Of a stretch of DNA of 32,540 bases, positions 24,266-32,540 are shown piece after piece; within the stretch, counting starts at the first letter, position 1, and each line of letters starts with the position of its first letter. The notes below the pieces were generated by a model. The model was not told the DNA's origin. It saw only the letters and a program-made list of their open reading frames with translations, and made no database searches. The stretch lies in NCBI GenBank assembly GCA_019415705.1, contig DXYS01000021.1, positions 1,899-34,438 on the forward strand, in the 5' to 3' direction. The position numbers were made by a program, and so were the translations under genes. The stretch is from Bacteroidales bacterium. GTDB lineage: Bacteria > Bacteroidota > Bacteroidia > Bacteroidales > Muribaculaceae.

Positions 24266-24612
24266 ACCGCTAAGTTAAGTAAAATATAAATTTTATTGAA
24301 GAGTATTTAAGGTAAATGAATGTAATTATATCGTAAATAAATTAAAAAGAGTTTCAACGTTCACCCAACGCTTTATGCCATTAAGTCAAGATGTTTTCGC
24401 ATATATCTGATTGAGCGTATATTGAATTATGGGGCCGAAAAATAAGCTGAATTATCTTATTTTAATAAATTGAAACCGATTTTTAGATTAATTTTTGCTT
24501 AAAAATAATGTATTTTGAACGGTATTTATGCGTCCGTAATTATCCGGTATAAAACAGTATCGGCATGCCGTCAAGGCATGCCGATACTGTTAAGATATGT
24601 CGTGTAATGTAA
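24266..24612. other. 347-base AT-rich intergenic region
   Basis: It holds no open reading frame I can support and no tRNA-like fold. Apart from the palindromic terminator at 24551-24591, it is AT-rich. The minus-strand start region before the Fic-fold gene contains only imperfect promoter matches (for example TATATTTT and TAACTTAG), so its promoter is not assigned. Confidence 0.7.
24551..24591 (-). terminator. Terminator of the aspS operon, 17-bp perfect stem
   Basis: Arms 24553-24569 and 24575-24591 are perfect complements around a 5-base loop. In minus-strand reading the stem is followed by TTTTA, and it lies 21 bases beyond the stop of the zinc-ribbon gene. Confidence 0.8.
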
Positions 24613-25398
24613 TTACTTGGCGGCTGTCTGTGCGGGCTCTTCTTCTACGCCGGCGAGAACGGGGTCAATCATGATGCGACCGCAGTATTCGCAGACGATA
24701 ACTTTTTTGTGGAGCTTTATTTCCATCTGCTTTTGAGGCGGGATGCGGTTGAAGCAGCCACCGCAGGCGTTACGCTGCACATATACGATGCCGAGGCCGT
24801 TGCGCGCGTTCTTGCGGATGCGTTTGAAGGCCTGCAGTGTGCGCTCGTCGATGCCGGGCTCGAGAGCTTTGGCTTTCTCGCGGAGTGATTCTTCCTCTTG
24901 ACGTGTTTCGCTGACGATTTCGTCAAGTTCGGTTTTCTTTTCGGCGAGTATGTGGTTGAGGTCGGCGAGTTTCTCCTGAGTGGCGGCTATTTCGGCGGTC
25001 TTTGTCTCGATGGCGCGTGTATAGTCGTTGATATGTTTTTCGGCGAGTTCTATTTCGAGATTCTGAAACTCGACCTCTTTTGTGAGCAGGTCAAACTCGC
25101 GGTTGTTGCGCACGTTGTCAAGCTGTTCTTTGTAACGATCGATGAGCTGAGAGCAAGAATTGATTTTCTCTTTTTCGGCTGCAAGATTCTGGCGAAGCTC
25201 GGCGATTTCGCGGTTAAAGTTTTCGATACGGGTCTGCAGACCGGCGATATTGTCCTCGAGGTCCTTGACTTCGAGAGGCAGCTCGCCGCGAATGGTCTTA
25301 ATCCGGTCGATTTCCGAGAGAATTGTCTGGAGGTCGTAGAGGGCTTTGAGGCGCTTTTCGACCGAGAGGGTCTGCTCTGATTTCTTATCGGTTGCCAT
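24613..25398 (-). CDS. Coiled-coil protein with C4-type zinc ribbon
   Basis: 261 residues. About 10-180 is a continuous heptad-like Glu/Lys/Leu-rich coiled coil (for example IENFNREIAELRQNLAAEKEKI). A C-terminal zinc ribbon follows, with Cys212 and Cys215 in ACGGC and Cys236 and Cys239 in CEYCG, separated by NRIPPQKQMEI, the known C4 zinc ribbon/DUF164 pattern. Members are thought to bind nucleic acids or act as adaptors; no enzyme motif is present. Three bases separate it from the NIF3-like gene, so they are co-transcribed. Its specific job is unknown. Confidence 0.88.
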   Translation of the reverse strand: MATDKKSEQTLSVEKRLKALYDLQTILSEIDRIKTIRGELPLEVKDLEDNIAGLQTRIENFNREIAELRQNLAAEKEKINSCSQLIDRYKEQLDNVRNNREFDLLTKEVEFQNLEIELAEKHINDYTRAIETKTAEIAATQEKLADLNHILAEKKTELDEIVSETRQEEESLREKAKALEPGIDERTLQAFKRIRKNARNGLGIVYVQRNACGGCFNRIPPQKQMEIKLHKKVIVCEYCGRIMIDPVLAGVEEEPAQTAAK

Positions 25399-25401
25399 GT
25401 G

Positions 25402-26505
25402 TTAGATATACTTTATTGGATTTGATTCGATTTCTGATAAATAGCATGCAAAGTTAGGAAATTTTTTTGTAATAATCTGATAAAAAATTTCTTTTGTGCA
25501 GGCTTCGCTTTCATAATGACCGATGTCGATTATCAGCAGACGGTCTTTGTAGTCGACAAAGTCATGATAGCGTGTGTCGGATGTGATAAACGCTTCGGCG
25601 CCGGCGCGCATGGCGTCAGCTGCAAATTCGCTGCCCGAGCCGCCGCAGATGGCAATACGCCTGATCTGCAGCTCGTCGTCGGTCACGAGGCCGGTGCATC
25701 TCACGACGGGAGAGCCGAACGCCTCTTTGACTGCGGCGATAAGTTCTGACGGTCTCATGGGCTTGCCGAGTGTCGCCAGAATACCTAAACCGAGTGTAGG
25801 GTCTGTGTTCTCGAGAGCCGAGACCTCGATATGCACGTCGTCAGAGTCAAGCACATCGGCGAGCATCGCGGTCACGGCGTCTGCCTCAGAGCGGTCTATG
25901 ACGCAGCTGATTGTCGATGTGGCGGTCTCGCTCATCGCGGCCAACGGGGCTGCCGCAGCATCTGTTGCTGCTATTTTAGTCACGACGTCTGTCGACGAGG
26001 TGCAGCTGAAACCATCCGGCCGTAATCCTGTAGCGCGGCCGAGAGCCTCATACATAGCGATTCGCACGTCGTCGGCGCGTTCGCTGCTGACCGTTACGCT
26101 AAGACGCATGCGTCTGTTCTCTAACGGTTTGAGCACACGGCGCGGTCTGGCACCTAATTTCTCGGCCATGCGGTAGCTGACACCGCCGACAGCGCTGTCT
26201 GTGGCGGTGTGTGACGAGTAGACGGCTATGCCGGCTGCCACGGCTTTCATGACTGCCTCCTCGACCGCCGTGTTGCCGCACAGCTTGCGCAGCGGCTTGA
26301 AAATCAGCGGATGATGTGAGATTATCAGATTGCAGCCGCGTTTTTTTGCCTCGTCGACTATGTCGGGTGTGACATCGACACACAGCAGCACGCCGGTACA
26401 TTCGGCGAGGCGCGAGCCTATCTGCATGCCCGTGTTGTCCCACGACTCCTGTAGAGCCGTGGGAGCAAATGACTCGATGGCTGAGATGATGTTGGCGTTT
26501 GTCAT
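25402..26505 (-). CDS. NIF3-like dinuclear metal-centre protein (GTP cyclohydrolase I type 2 homologue family)
   Basis: 367 residues, the long form with a central insert domain (about 130-235) between two NIF3 halves. Metal-site residues are visible: His64-His65 in LIISHHPLIFK, His99/Asp103 in SSHTATDSAVGGVS, and His330 with Glu334 in IDIGHYESE. SWDNTGMQIG is the typical N-terminal signature. The family forms toroidal hexamers; its physiological reaction is unsettled, and the GTP cyclohydrolase label comes from a homologue. Operon partner of aspS and the zinc-ribbon gene. Confidence 0.92.
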   Translation of the reverse strand: MTNANIISAIESFAPTALQESWDNTGMQIGSRLAECTGVLLCVDVTPDIVDEAKKRGCNLIISHHPLIFKPLRKLCGNTAVEEAVMKAVAAGIAVYSSHTATDSAVGGVSYRMAEKLGARPRRVLKPLENRRMRLSVTVSSERADDVRIAMYEALGRATGLRPDGFSCTSSTDVVTKIAATDAAAAPLAAMSETATSTISCVIDRSEADAVTAMLADVLDSDDVHIEVSALENTDPTLGLGILATLGKPMRPSELIAAVKEAFGSPVVRCTGLVTDDELQIRRIAICGGSGSEFAADAMRAGAEAFITSDTRYHDFVDYKDRLLIIDIGHYESEACTKEIFYQIITKKFPNFACYLSEIESNPIKYI

Positions 26506-26523
26506 CCTTATTGGCGGGGTAGG

Positions 26524-28284
26524 TTATTCCTGCGGTTTGACGAGGTCAATCTGCAGTTCGTCCAACTGTTTCTGGTCGAGTGCTGCGGGAGCGTCGAGCA
26601 TAACGTCGCGGCCCGAGTTGTTTTTGGGGAAAGCGATGCAGTCGCGGATGCTGTCGAGTCCGGCGAAGAGCGATACCCAGCGGTCGAGGCCGTAGGCGAG
26701 ACCGCCGTGAGGCGGTGCGCCGAACTTGAATGCGTTCATCAGGAAGCCGAACTGCTCCTGAGCCTTCTCGGGGGTGAAGCCGAGTATCTCGAACATCTTG
26801 GCCTGCAGCTCGCTGTCGTGGATACGAATAGAGCCGCCGCCGACTTCCACGCCGTTGATGACCATGTCATAGGCGTCGGCGCGCACGGCTGCCGGGTCTG
26901 TGTCGAGCATAGGGATATCCTCGTCTTTGGGATGGGTGAACGGGTGGTGCATGGCCATCAGGCGCTGCTCCTCGTCGCTCCACTCAAACATCGGGAAGTC
27001 GACGACCCAAAGGCAGGCGAACTTGTCCTTGTCGCGCAGTCCGAGCTGACGGCCCATCTCGAGACGGAGCTCGCACAGCTGCTTGCGGGTCTTCATGGCG
27101 TCGTCGCCGCTGAGTATGAGGATAAGGTCACCGGGCTCGGCGTTCATCTTCTTTTTAAGTTCTTCGAGAGCCTCGGACGTATAGAATTTGTCGACCGACG
27201 ATTTGACTTTGCCGTCGGCCTCGACGCGGGCGTAGACCATGCCTTTGGCGCCGATCTGCGGGCGTTTGACATATTCGGTCAGCGCGTCAAGCTGTTTGCG
27301 TGTGTAGTGTGCTGCGCCCTTGGCGTTGATGCCGCCGATGTAGGCCGCGTTGTCAAACACGCTGAAACCGTGGCCCTTGAGAGTATCCATCAGCTCGACG
27401 AAGCGCATGTCGAAACGCAGGTCGGGTTTGTCGCTGCCGTAATACTTCATGGCGTCGGCCCAAGGCATGCGAATGAACGGCTCGGTCAGCTCGATGCCGC
27501 GGATAGTCTTGAACAGATGCTTGGCCATGCCCTCGAAGAGCTCGATGACATCGTTTTGCTCGATAAAGCTCATCTCGCAGTCAATCTGTGTGAACTCGGG
27601 CTGACGGTCAGCGCGCAGGTCCTCGTCGCGGAAGCATTTCACAATCTGGAAGTAACGGTCCATGCCCGACACCATCAGCAGCTGCTTGAGCGTCTGGGGC
27701 GACTGGGGCAGGGCGTAGAACTGGCCGGGATTCATGCGCGAAGGCACGACGAAGTCGCGTGCGCCCTCGGGCGTAGAGCCGACGAGCATAGGGGTCTCGA
27801 TTTCCAAGAAGCCCTTAGAGTCAAGGTAGCGGCGCACCTCCATGGTCATGCGGTGGCGCAGCTCGAGGTTGCGGCGCACGGCGGCGCGGCGCAGGTCGAG
27901 ATAGCGGTAGCGCATGCGGATATCATCGCCGCCGTCAGTGTCGTCCTCGATGGTGAACGGGGGCACCTCGCTGGGGTTGAGTACTGTAAGCTCATTGGCG
28001 ATGATTTCGATGTCGCCGGTGGGCATGTTGGGGTTTTTGCTTGTGCGTTCGGCCACAGTGCCTTTGACCTGCACGACAAACTCGCGGCCGAGGTGATTGG
28101 CTGCCTCGGTGAGTTTTGCGTCGTGCTCGATGTTAAAGACCACCTGTGTGATGCCGTAGCGGTCGCGGATGTCGACAAAAGTCATGCCGCCCATCTTGCG
28201 GCTGCGTTGCACCCAGCCGGCGAGCGTCACTTCGCGTCCGGCGTCTGAGAGACGGAGCTCTCCGCATGTATTGGTTCTGAACAT
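26524..28284 (-). CDS. aspS: Aspartyl-tRNA synthetase, bacterial type
   Basis: 586 residues. It charges tRNA-Asp in the cytoplasm. An N-terminal OB-fold anticodon domain (about 1-105, with TLAGWVQRSRKMGG and VDIRDRYGITQVVF) is followed by the class II catalytic core. Motif 2 is FRDEDLRADRQPEFTQID (about 218-235), the bacterial GAD insertion lies in the middle, and motif 3 is GLAYGLDRWVSLFAG. The residue at position 31 is Met rather than the His typical of non-discriminating enzymes, weakly favouring a tRNA-Asp-specific enzyme. First gene of a three-gene operon. Confidence 0.98.
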   Translation of the reverse strand: MFRTNTCGELRLSDAGREVTLAGWVQRSRKMGGMTFVDIRDRYGITQVVFNIEHDAKLTEAANHLGREFVVQVKGTVAERTSKNPNMPTGDIEIIANELTVLNPSEVPPFTIEDDTDGGDDIRMRYRYLDLRRAAVRRNLELRHRMTMEVRRYLDSKGFLEIETPMLVGSTPEGARDFVVPSRMNPGQFYALPQSPQTLKQLLMVSGMDRYFQIVKCFRDEDLRADRQPEFTQIDCEMSFIEQNDVIELFEGMAKHLFKTIRGIELTEPFIRMPWADAMKYYGSDKPDLRFDMRFVELMDTLKGHGFSVFDNAAYIGGINAKGAAHYTRKQLDALTEYVKRPQIGAKGMVYARVEADGKVKSSVDKFYTSEALEELKKKMNAEPGDLILILSGDDAMKTRKQLCELRLEMGRQLGLRDKDKFACLWVVDFPMFEWSDEEQRLMAMHHPFTHPKDEDIPMLDTDPAAVRADAYDMVINGVEVGGGSIRIHDSELQAKMFEILGFTPEKAQEQFGFLMNAFKFGAPPHGGLAYGLDRWVSLFAGLDSIRDCIAFPKNNSGRDVMLDAPAALDQKQLDELQIDLVKPQE

Positions 28285-28329
28285 ATTGTTAAGTAGACAG
28301 TTAATTTCGATTGTCGGTTTATCAACCTA

Positions 28330-28360
28330 CAAAAGTAATCAACTTTTACCAATCATCAAA
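28330..28360 (-). promoter_or_regulatory. Promoter of the aspS operon
   Basis: On the minus strand, TTTG (28360-28357), a 19-base spacer and TACTTTTG (28337-28330) match the Bacteroidetes -33/-7 consensus. The predicted leader before the aspS ATG is about 40 bases. Confidence 0.8.
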
Positions 28361-28411
28361 ATCAAACATCATGGTGTGCATATAAATCGTTGTGTATTGT
28401 ATGAAACCAAA

Positions 28412-28441
28412 CAGGCAGCCACGGATTATAGCGGCTGCCTG
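28412..28441 (-). terminator. Hairpin after the C10 protease gene
   Basis: A 9-bp stem (28412-28420 caggcagcc with 28433-28441 ggctgcctg) lies just after the stop of the protease. The T content following it on the minus strand is modest, so it is a probable rather than certain terminator. Confidence 0.55.
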
Positions 28442-28462
28442 CATATATGTGTGTGATACAAA

Positions 28463-30886
28463 TTATTTGACGATTTTAGTGGTAAGGACCGAGCCGTCGG
28501 CGGCGGTGACAGTCACGATGCAGAGGCCTGAGGCGAGGGCCGAGCAGTCGACTTCTGCGGCGGCGACATCGATTACGAGGCTGCCGCTGATGTCATGGAT
28601 TCTGACCGTGGGGCGCTCGCCGGCGCCGGTGACTGTCATTAAGTCGCCGCTGCGTGAGATGATGATGCCCGTGTTGTTTTCGATGTCATAGATTGCGCTT
28701 GGAGTGGCGATTTTAAATCTTACCGGATCGCTGATCTGTCTGCTGCCGGAGAAGAATGCGGCCATATATTCTTTACCCGGCTCCGCAGCGACAAAATTGC
28801 CTGACGCAACGACGTCCTGTGAGTTACCGGCGCTGATAAAGTAGATAGGCGTGCTGAACTGTGCCACAGCCGCTACGGAGCCGCTTGTGTAGGGGAAGAT
28901 GGCCAGAGTCAGTTTGCCGGTGAAATATCCGGCCGAACATGTCAGAGTGGCCGATACGCTGACATCCGTGCGGTCGACAGCTGTAGTGTTGCCGTCGGTC
29001 ATGTGCACGTCGGTCACGGTTATCGAAGTCTCGTCGGGTGCGGCAAGCAGCGTGACGGGGATGCCGTCGGAGACAGGCTCATAAGTCTTGGCGTTGACGA
29101 AATAGAGTGTGTAGTCGCCCGGATCAGGCTCTCCGGTCTGAGACGAGAATCTGTAGTTTGAATAATAATCGACGTCGTTTGTACCGCCGGCCTCGATGTC
29201 GAGCTGATATTCATTGCCGAGGGCTGCGATTTCGTTGTTTGAGTCGATAAATGCGGCGCATACCGGCCCGTAGTACTCATATGTGGCAGATGTATTTGCG
29301 GCGGTGGCGGTGATATGAAACTCGGAGCCGAGATAGAACGGGGTGGGTGTGGCGATGTCACTCACGTTCACAGATGCCTTGACTATGGGCTCGAACGTGA
29401 CAGATTGTCCGCTCACAGTCATAGTCAGCGAGCTGACAGAGGTGATAGGCGCGGTTAGCTCCGTCCATTTGCCGGCTGCATCGCAATAGGCCGGCGAGAC
29501 AGTATATGTGCCGTCAGAGACGTCGTCGGGAATGGCGACAAAGAAGGCGCCGCGTCCCGCACCGAACGACAGATTGACCTCGGTGCCTTTGAGATAGCGT
29601 GTCTCTCCGCCGGGCACGGCGACGACTTTAAGGCCGAGCGCGCCTTGGAATGTTGCGGGCGTAAAGTTGAAAATGTCGCCGTTAAACTGTATGCTGTTGC
29701 CTTTGACAGCAGTCTGACTTGCCGGCAGGAAATCTGAGGTCAGCATCAGGTTGTAGTAGTACTCTGAAGTACCCGAGGGGCGTTTGACGCAGGCGATGAT
29801 GTCTTGGTCGAAGTTGAAACCTGATGTGGAGCCGCCGATGCCCTGTGACATGGGGTCAAGGGCTGTCAGCAGGTAGTAGCCGTCGCTAAGGCCGCCCCAT
29901 CCCCAGTTGAAGTGGAAATATCCGTCACTGCTATATCCGTCGCAGACAAAACTGTGGCCGCCCTCGGAGCTCTGTCCCGAGTACTGCACGGGACCGTAGT
30001 CGGTGAGTTGGGAGTAGACGATGTTCTCCCAGTCGACGAGGCCGTAATTGTCGCGCGAGAGGTAGCGCACGCCCTTGTCATAACCGAAATAATCGGCAAG
30101 TGCCTTGACAACCTCTAATGACGAGGCTCCCGACTCACTCGACGAGTAGTCCATGCTGACCGACACGCCGCAGCTGTACATAAGTGTGGCCACGGCATTG
30201 CGTTGGGCCTCCGTGGCCGTCGATGTGTATGTGTCGAGCATGTTGGCCCAGTCGTAAGTCGTCTCGCCGTAGTTGACGGTCAGGGTCTGACCGTTCCAGC
30301 TGTAAGACTTTGAGCCTGTACCTTTCTCTGGCCACTGATGGTAAGCCATCACCTGTGCGAGCGCCGTTGCCACGCAGCCCGTCACGGAGCGTTTGCCGTT
30401 ATCCATAGGGCAGAGGTCGTTATAAGGGGCGTCCTGATTCCAGTGAGTCTTACACAGCGGGGCGATGGCGTCGCGGGCAGGCCGTGCAGTCGCGCGCATG
30501 ACGCCCGACTGCCGGGCGGCCTCAATCTGGCGTGTGTATGTCTCGAGCCAGTAGCGCATGGACGGCGGCATCGTCTCGGCGCGTACCGAGCCGCGGTCAG
30601 AGTACCCGAGCAGTGCGGGAGCCTCAGACTCGGCGCTGACAATCAAGTAACCTTCGCCTGACGCCGGGGTGTCAAACACATACACCGCAGGCTCGCCGGC
30701 AGCGGTTTTTGCTGTCATTACCGGCAGACGGTCTGAAATTTTAGCGGCTACGCGGGCTGCGGCCGGTTTCGTTTTGTTGACGCGGGCAAGAGCCTCGGCC
30801 GGACCGAGCACATCGGCCTCGGCGGTCAGTGAGCCGATGACGAGGCTCAAAGCCGTTACATAAATAAAAGAGTAGAGATGTTTCAT
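28463..30886 (-). CDS. Secreted C10-family cysteine protease with probable T9SS sorting domain
   Basis: 807 residues, related to streptopain and interpain. A signal peptide (about 1-24) and a propeptide/inhibitor region (about 27-140) precede the peptidase domain (about 141-350). The catalytic Cys171 is in SVTGCVATALAQVMAYHQWP, the catalytic His311 in SEGGHSFVCDGY, and FHFNWGWGG is the conserved Trp segment. Beta-sandwich-like modules follow (about 350-725). The last about 80 residues read like a type A C-terminal sorting domain of type IX secretion: VRIHDISGSLV, then LASGLCIVTVTAADGSVLTTKIVK. It would cleave extracellular protein. Divergent from a prolyl-oligopeptidase lipoprotein; no clear promoter was found in the shared 146-base gap for this strand. 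Confidence 0.92.
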   Translation of the reverse strand: MKHLYSFIYVTALSLVIGSLTAEADVLGPAEALARVNKTKPAAARVAAKISDRLPVMTAKTAAGEPAVYVFDTPASGEGYLIVSAESEAPALLGYSDRGSVRAETMPPSMRYWLETYTRQIEAARQSGVMRATARPARDAIAPLCKTHWNQDAPYNDLCPMDNGKRSVTGCVATALAQVMAYHQWPEKGTGSKSYSWNGQTLTVNYGETTYDWANMLDTYTSTATEAQRNAVATLMYSCGVSVSMDYSSSESGASSLEVVKALADYFGYDKGVRYLSRDNYGLVDWENIVYSQLTDYGPVQYSGQSSEGGHSFVCDGYSSDGYFHFNWGWGGLSDGYYLLTALDPMSQGIGGSTSGFNFDQDIIACVKRPSGTSEYYYNLMLTSDFLPASQTAVKGNSIQFNGDIFNFTPATFQGALGLKVVAVPGGETRYLKGTEVNLSFGAGRGAFFVAIPDDVSDGTYTVSPAYCDAAGKWTELTAPITSVSSLTMTVSGQSVTFEPIVKASVNVSDIATPTPFYLGSEFHITATAANTSATYEYYGPVCAAFIDSNNEIAALGNEYQLDIEAGGTNDVDYYSNYRFSSQTGEPDPGDYTLYFVNAKTYEPVSDGIPVTLLAAPDETSITVTDVHMTDGNTTAVDRTDVSVSATLTCSAGYFTGKLTLAIFPYTSGSVAAVAQFSTPIYFISAGNSQDVVASGNFVAAEPGKEYMAAFFSGSRQISDPVRFKIATPSAIYDIENNTGIIISRSGDLMTVTGAGERPTVRIHDISGSLVIDVAAAEVDCSALASGLCIVTVTAADGSVLTTKIVK

Positions 30887-30986
30887 AACGTTGAGTGGCG
30901 TTTGATAGGGATAAGCATTTAAGCATAAATTACAGATTTATAACAATTATAAGTCAGGCAAATGTTCGTCTCACACATACTTTTAT

Positions 30987-30994
30987 TAACTTTG
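30987..30994 (+). promoter_or_regulatory. Candidate promoter -7 element (TAACTTTG) for the S9 peptidase
   Basis: Exact TAnnTTTG match with an imperfect -33 (TTCG at 30965-30968, 18-base spacer). It would give a leader of about 35 bases before the ATG at 31033. Confidence 0.6.
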
Positions 30995-31032
30995 CGTCAA
31001 TATAAGCAACCCGTAACATCACATTAACAGCT

Positions 31033-32540
31033 ATGTCACGTCTTTTTCCAATCGCAATGATAGCCATTATGACAGCATCATGCACAAAATCGGCCAAGCT
31101 CGAGTATCCGGCTGCGCCGACCGACGACACCGTCGACAACTATTTCGGCCATGAGGTCGCCGACCCATATCGTCCTCTTGAAAACGATACAGCCGCAGCC
31201 ACACTCGCATGGGTTGAGGCCGAGAACAAGGTGACACAGGACTATTTATCAAAGATTCCGTTCCGCGCCAAACTGCGCGAGCGTCTCGAGCAGCTCAACG
31301 ATTATCCCAAACAGGGCATGCCATCCAAGGAGAGCGACGGTCGCTATTACTTCTATCGCAACGACGGCCTGCAAAACCAGTCGGTGCTCTACCGCTCGGC
31401 CACACTCGACGGCGAGGCCGAGGTATTCCTCGACCCCAACAAACTCTCTGATGACGGCACCGTAGCGCTGACCGGCGTCTATCAGTCGCATGACGGCAAG
31501 CACACCGCCTACACAATCTCGCGCAGCGGCTCTGACTGGACCGAGATTTATGTTATGGACACCGAGACCGGCGAGCTCTTGCCTGACCATATCGAGTGGG
31601 CTAAGTTCACCGGCGCCGCATGGCAGGGCGACGGTTTCTATTACAGCGCATACGACCGCCCCGAGGCCGGCAAGGAGTTCTCAAACGCAAACGAATACCA
31701 TAAGGTTTACTATCACAAATTAGGCACACCTCAGAGCGAAGATAAGGTTGTCTATGAGAATAAAAACGAGCCCCTCCATTTCCACAACGTCGACGTCACT
31801 GACGACGAGTCGACCCTGATTGTCTACGGTGGCGGACAGGGCAACGGAAACTCGATGTTTGTCAAGGATCTGCGTCGCCCCGACTCAAAGTGGGTGACCG
31901 TCGAGCCCTCGCAGGACAACGATATCTCTGTAATCGGTGCCCGTGACGGCAAACTCTATATGATGACATCTGCCGACGCACCGCGCAACCGCGTGGTTGT
32001 TGCCGACATAGCCCGTCCGCAGCGTGCCGCTTGGCGTGACTTCGTGCCCGAAGACAGCACGGCCGTGCTCGTCGGCGCACAGTTTGCCGGCGACAAGCTT
32101 ATCGCCACCTATGACAAGGACGCCTCACATCACGCCTATGTAGTCAACGACAAGGGCGAGCGCGTCAACGAAATCAAGCTGCCGACCTACGGCACTCTCC
32201 GTTTCTCGACCGACCCCAAGAGCGATGAGGTTTACTACACGTTCTCGTCGTTCAGCTATCCTCCGACGGTCTACAGCTACGACATGGCCACAGGCGACAG
32301 CAAAGTCTTCGCCGAGACAGAGCTCAAGGACTTCAACCCCGAGGATTATGTGACCGAGCAGGTCTTTTATCCTTCGGCCGACGGCACAAAAATCCCCATG
32401 TTCATCACTTATAAAAAAGGTCTGCAGCGCGACGGCAAAAATCCCGTCTACCTCTATGGTTACGGCGGTTTCAACATCACGCTCAACCCCGGTTTCTCGG
32501 CCAACCGTCTGCTCTGGCTCCAAAACGGCGGCATCTACGC
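31033..32540 (+). CDS. Prolyl oligopeptidase family (S9A) lipoprotein, 3' end outside window
   Basis: 502 residues visible, open to the right edge. The signal peptide ends in a lipobox, IMTASC (Cys17), so the enzyme is anchored in an envelope membrane. The family start DDTVDNYFGHEVADPYRPLEN is clear, followed by WVEAENKVTQDYL and a seven-bladed propeller rich in DxDG/Tyr strands (about 70-430). The hydrolase domain begins near 450, with the oxyanion-side segment YLYGYGGFN. The catalytic Ser, Asp and His lie beyond the window, so activity cannot be judged. S9A enzymes cut short peptides after proline. Divergent pairing with the C10 protease suggests joint use of extracellular protein. Confidence 0.93.
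   Translation, partial: MSRLFPIAMIAIMTASCTKSAKLEYPAAPTDDTVDNYFGHEVADPYRPLENDTAAATLAWVEAENKVTQDYLSKIPFRAKLRERLEQLNDYPKQGMPSKESDGRYYFYRNDGLQNQSVLYRSATLDGEAEVFLDPNKLSDDGTVALTGVYQSHDGKHTAYTISRSGSDWTEIYVMDTETGELLPDHIEWAKFTGAAWQGDGFYYSAYDRPEAGKEFSNANEYHKVYYHKLGTPQSEDKVVYENKNEPLHFHNVDVTDDESTLIVYGGGQGNGNSMFVKDLRRPDSKWVTVEPSQDNDISVIGARDGKLYMMTSADAPRNRVVVADIARPQRAAWRDFVPEDSTAVLVGAQFAGDKLIATYDKDASHHAYVVNDKGERVNEIKLPTYGTLRFSTDPKSDEVYYTFSSFSYPPTVYSYDMATGDSKVFAETELKDFNPEDYVTEQVFYPSADGTKIPMFITYKKGLQRDGKNPVYLYGYGGFNITLNPGFSANRLLWLQNGGIY

Noticed and set aside
26707..28248. A 513-codon open frame on the plus strand opposite aspS
   Set aside because: It lies wholly antisense to a clear aspartyl-tRNA synthetase and its product has no recognisable fold; the codon bias of aspS keeps that frame open.
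1..32540. CRISPR array, tRNA or rRNA genes
   Set aside because: No regularly spaced repeats of suitable length and no cloverleaf or rRNA sequence recognised on either strand by eye.

Overview
The window looks like a Bacteroidales chromosome, and Muribaculaceae is my best guess at family level. The signs are promoters of the Bacteroidetes type (TTTG about 19-20 bases upstream of TAnnTTTG), few Shine-Dalgarno sequences, a fused nuoCD with no nuoEFG, an epsilon subunit of only 81 residues, a subunit a with a signal peptide and long periplasmic domain, and a C10 protease that appears to end in a type IX secretion sorting domain. The family assignment is inference; no rRNA or marker-tree evidence is available here.

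Layout. (1) 1-344: 3' end of a D-2-hydroxyacid dehydrogenase. (2) 482-2055, minus strand: three-gene operon of ECF sigma factor, one-pass membrane protein (probable anti-sigma-like) and a Spy/LTXXQ-like periplasmic protein. (3) 2193-5470, plus strand: TonB-dependent receptor, then a separately promoted lipoprotein with a strong terminator. (4) 5746-23057, plus strand: eighteen consecutive energy genes, nuoA-B-CD-H, then a whole F1Fo ATP synthase set atpD-C-B-E-F-H-A-G, then nuoI-J-K-L-M-N. The ATP synthase cluster sits inside the complex I operon, with no visible terminator or consensus promoter at either junction. (5) 23082-23212: convergent intergenic region with a hairpin, a 9-base-period TAGCTA triplet and a perfect 27-bp inverted repeat. 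(6) 23216-24265, minus: a Fic-fold/winged-helix protein whose Fic motif has lost the catalytic His. (7) 24613-28284, minus: operon aspS - NIF3-like - coiled-coil zinc-ribbon protein with a well-formed promoter. (8) 28463-30886, minus: secreted C10 cysteine protease; divergent from it, 31033 to the right edge, a prolyl-oligopeptidase-type lipoprotein cut by the window end.

How the parts fit. The complex I genes encode the membrane arm and the quinone-connecting module without the NADH-oxidising NuoEFG module, so the complex probably takes electrons from a donor other than NADH through NuoEFG and pumps ions. The ATP synthase, probably proton-type from its c subunit, would use that gradient. Placing both machines in one transcription unit would tie their expression together. 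The flanking genes look like independent envelope-stress, nutrient-uptake, translation and protein-degradation functions.
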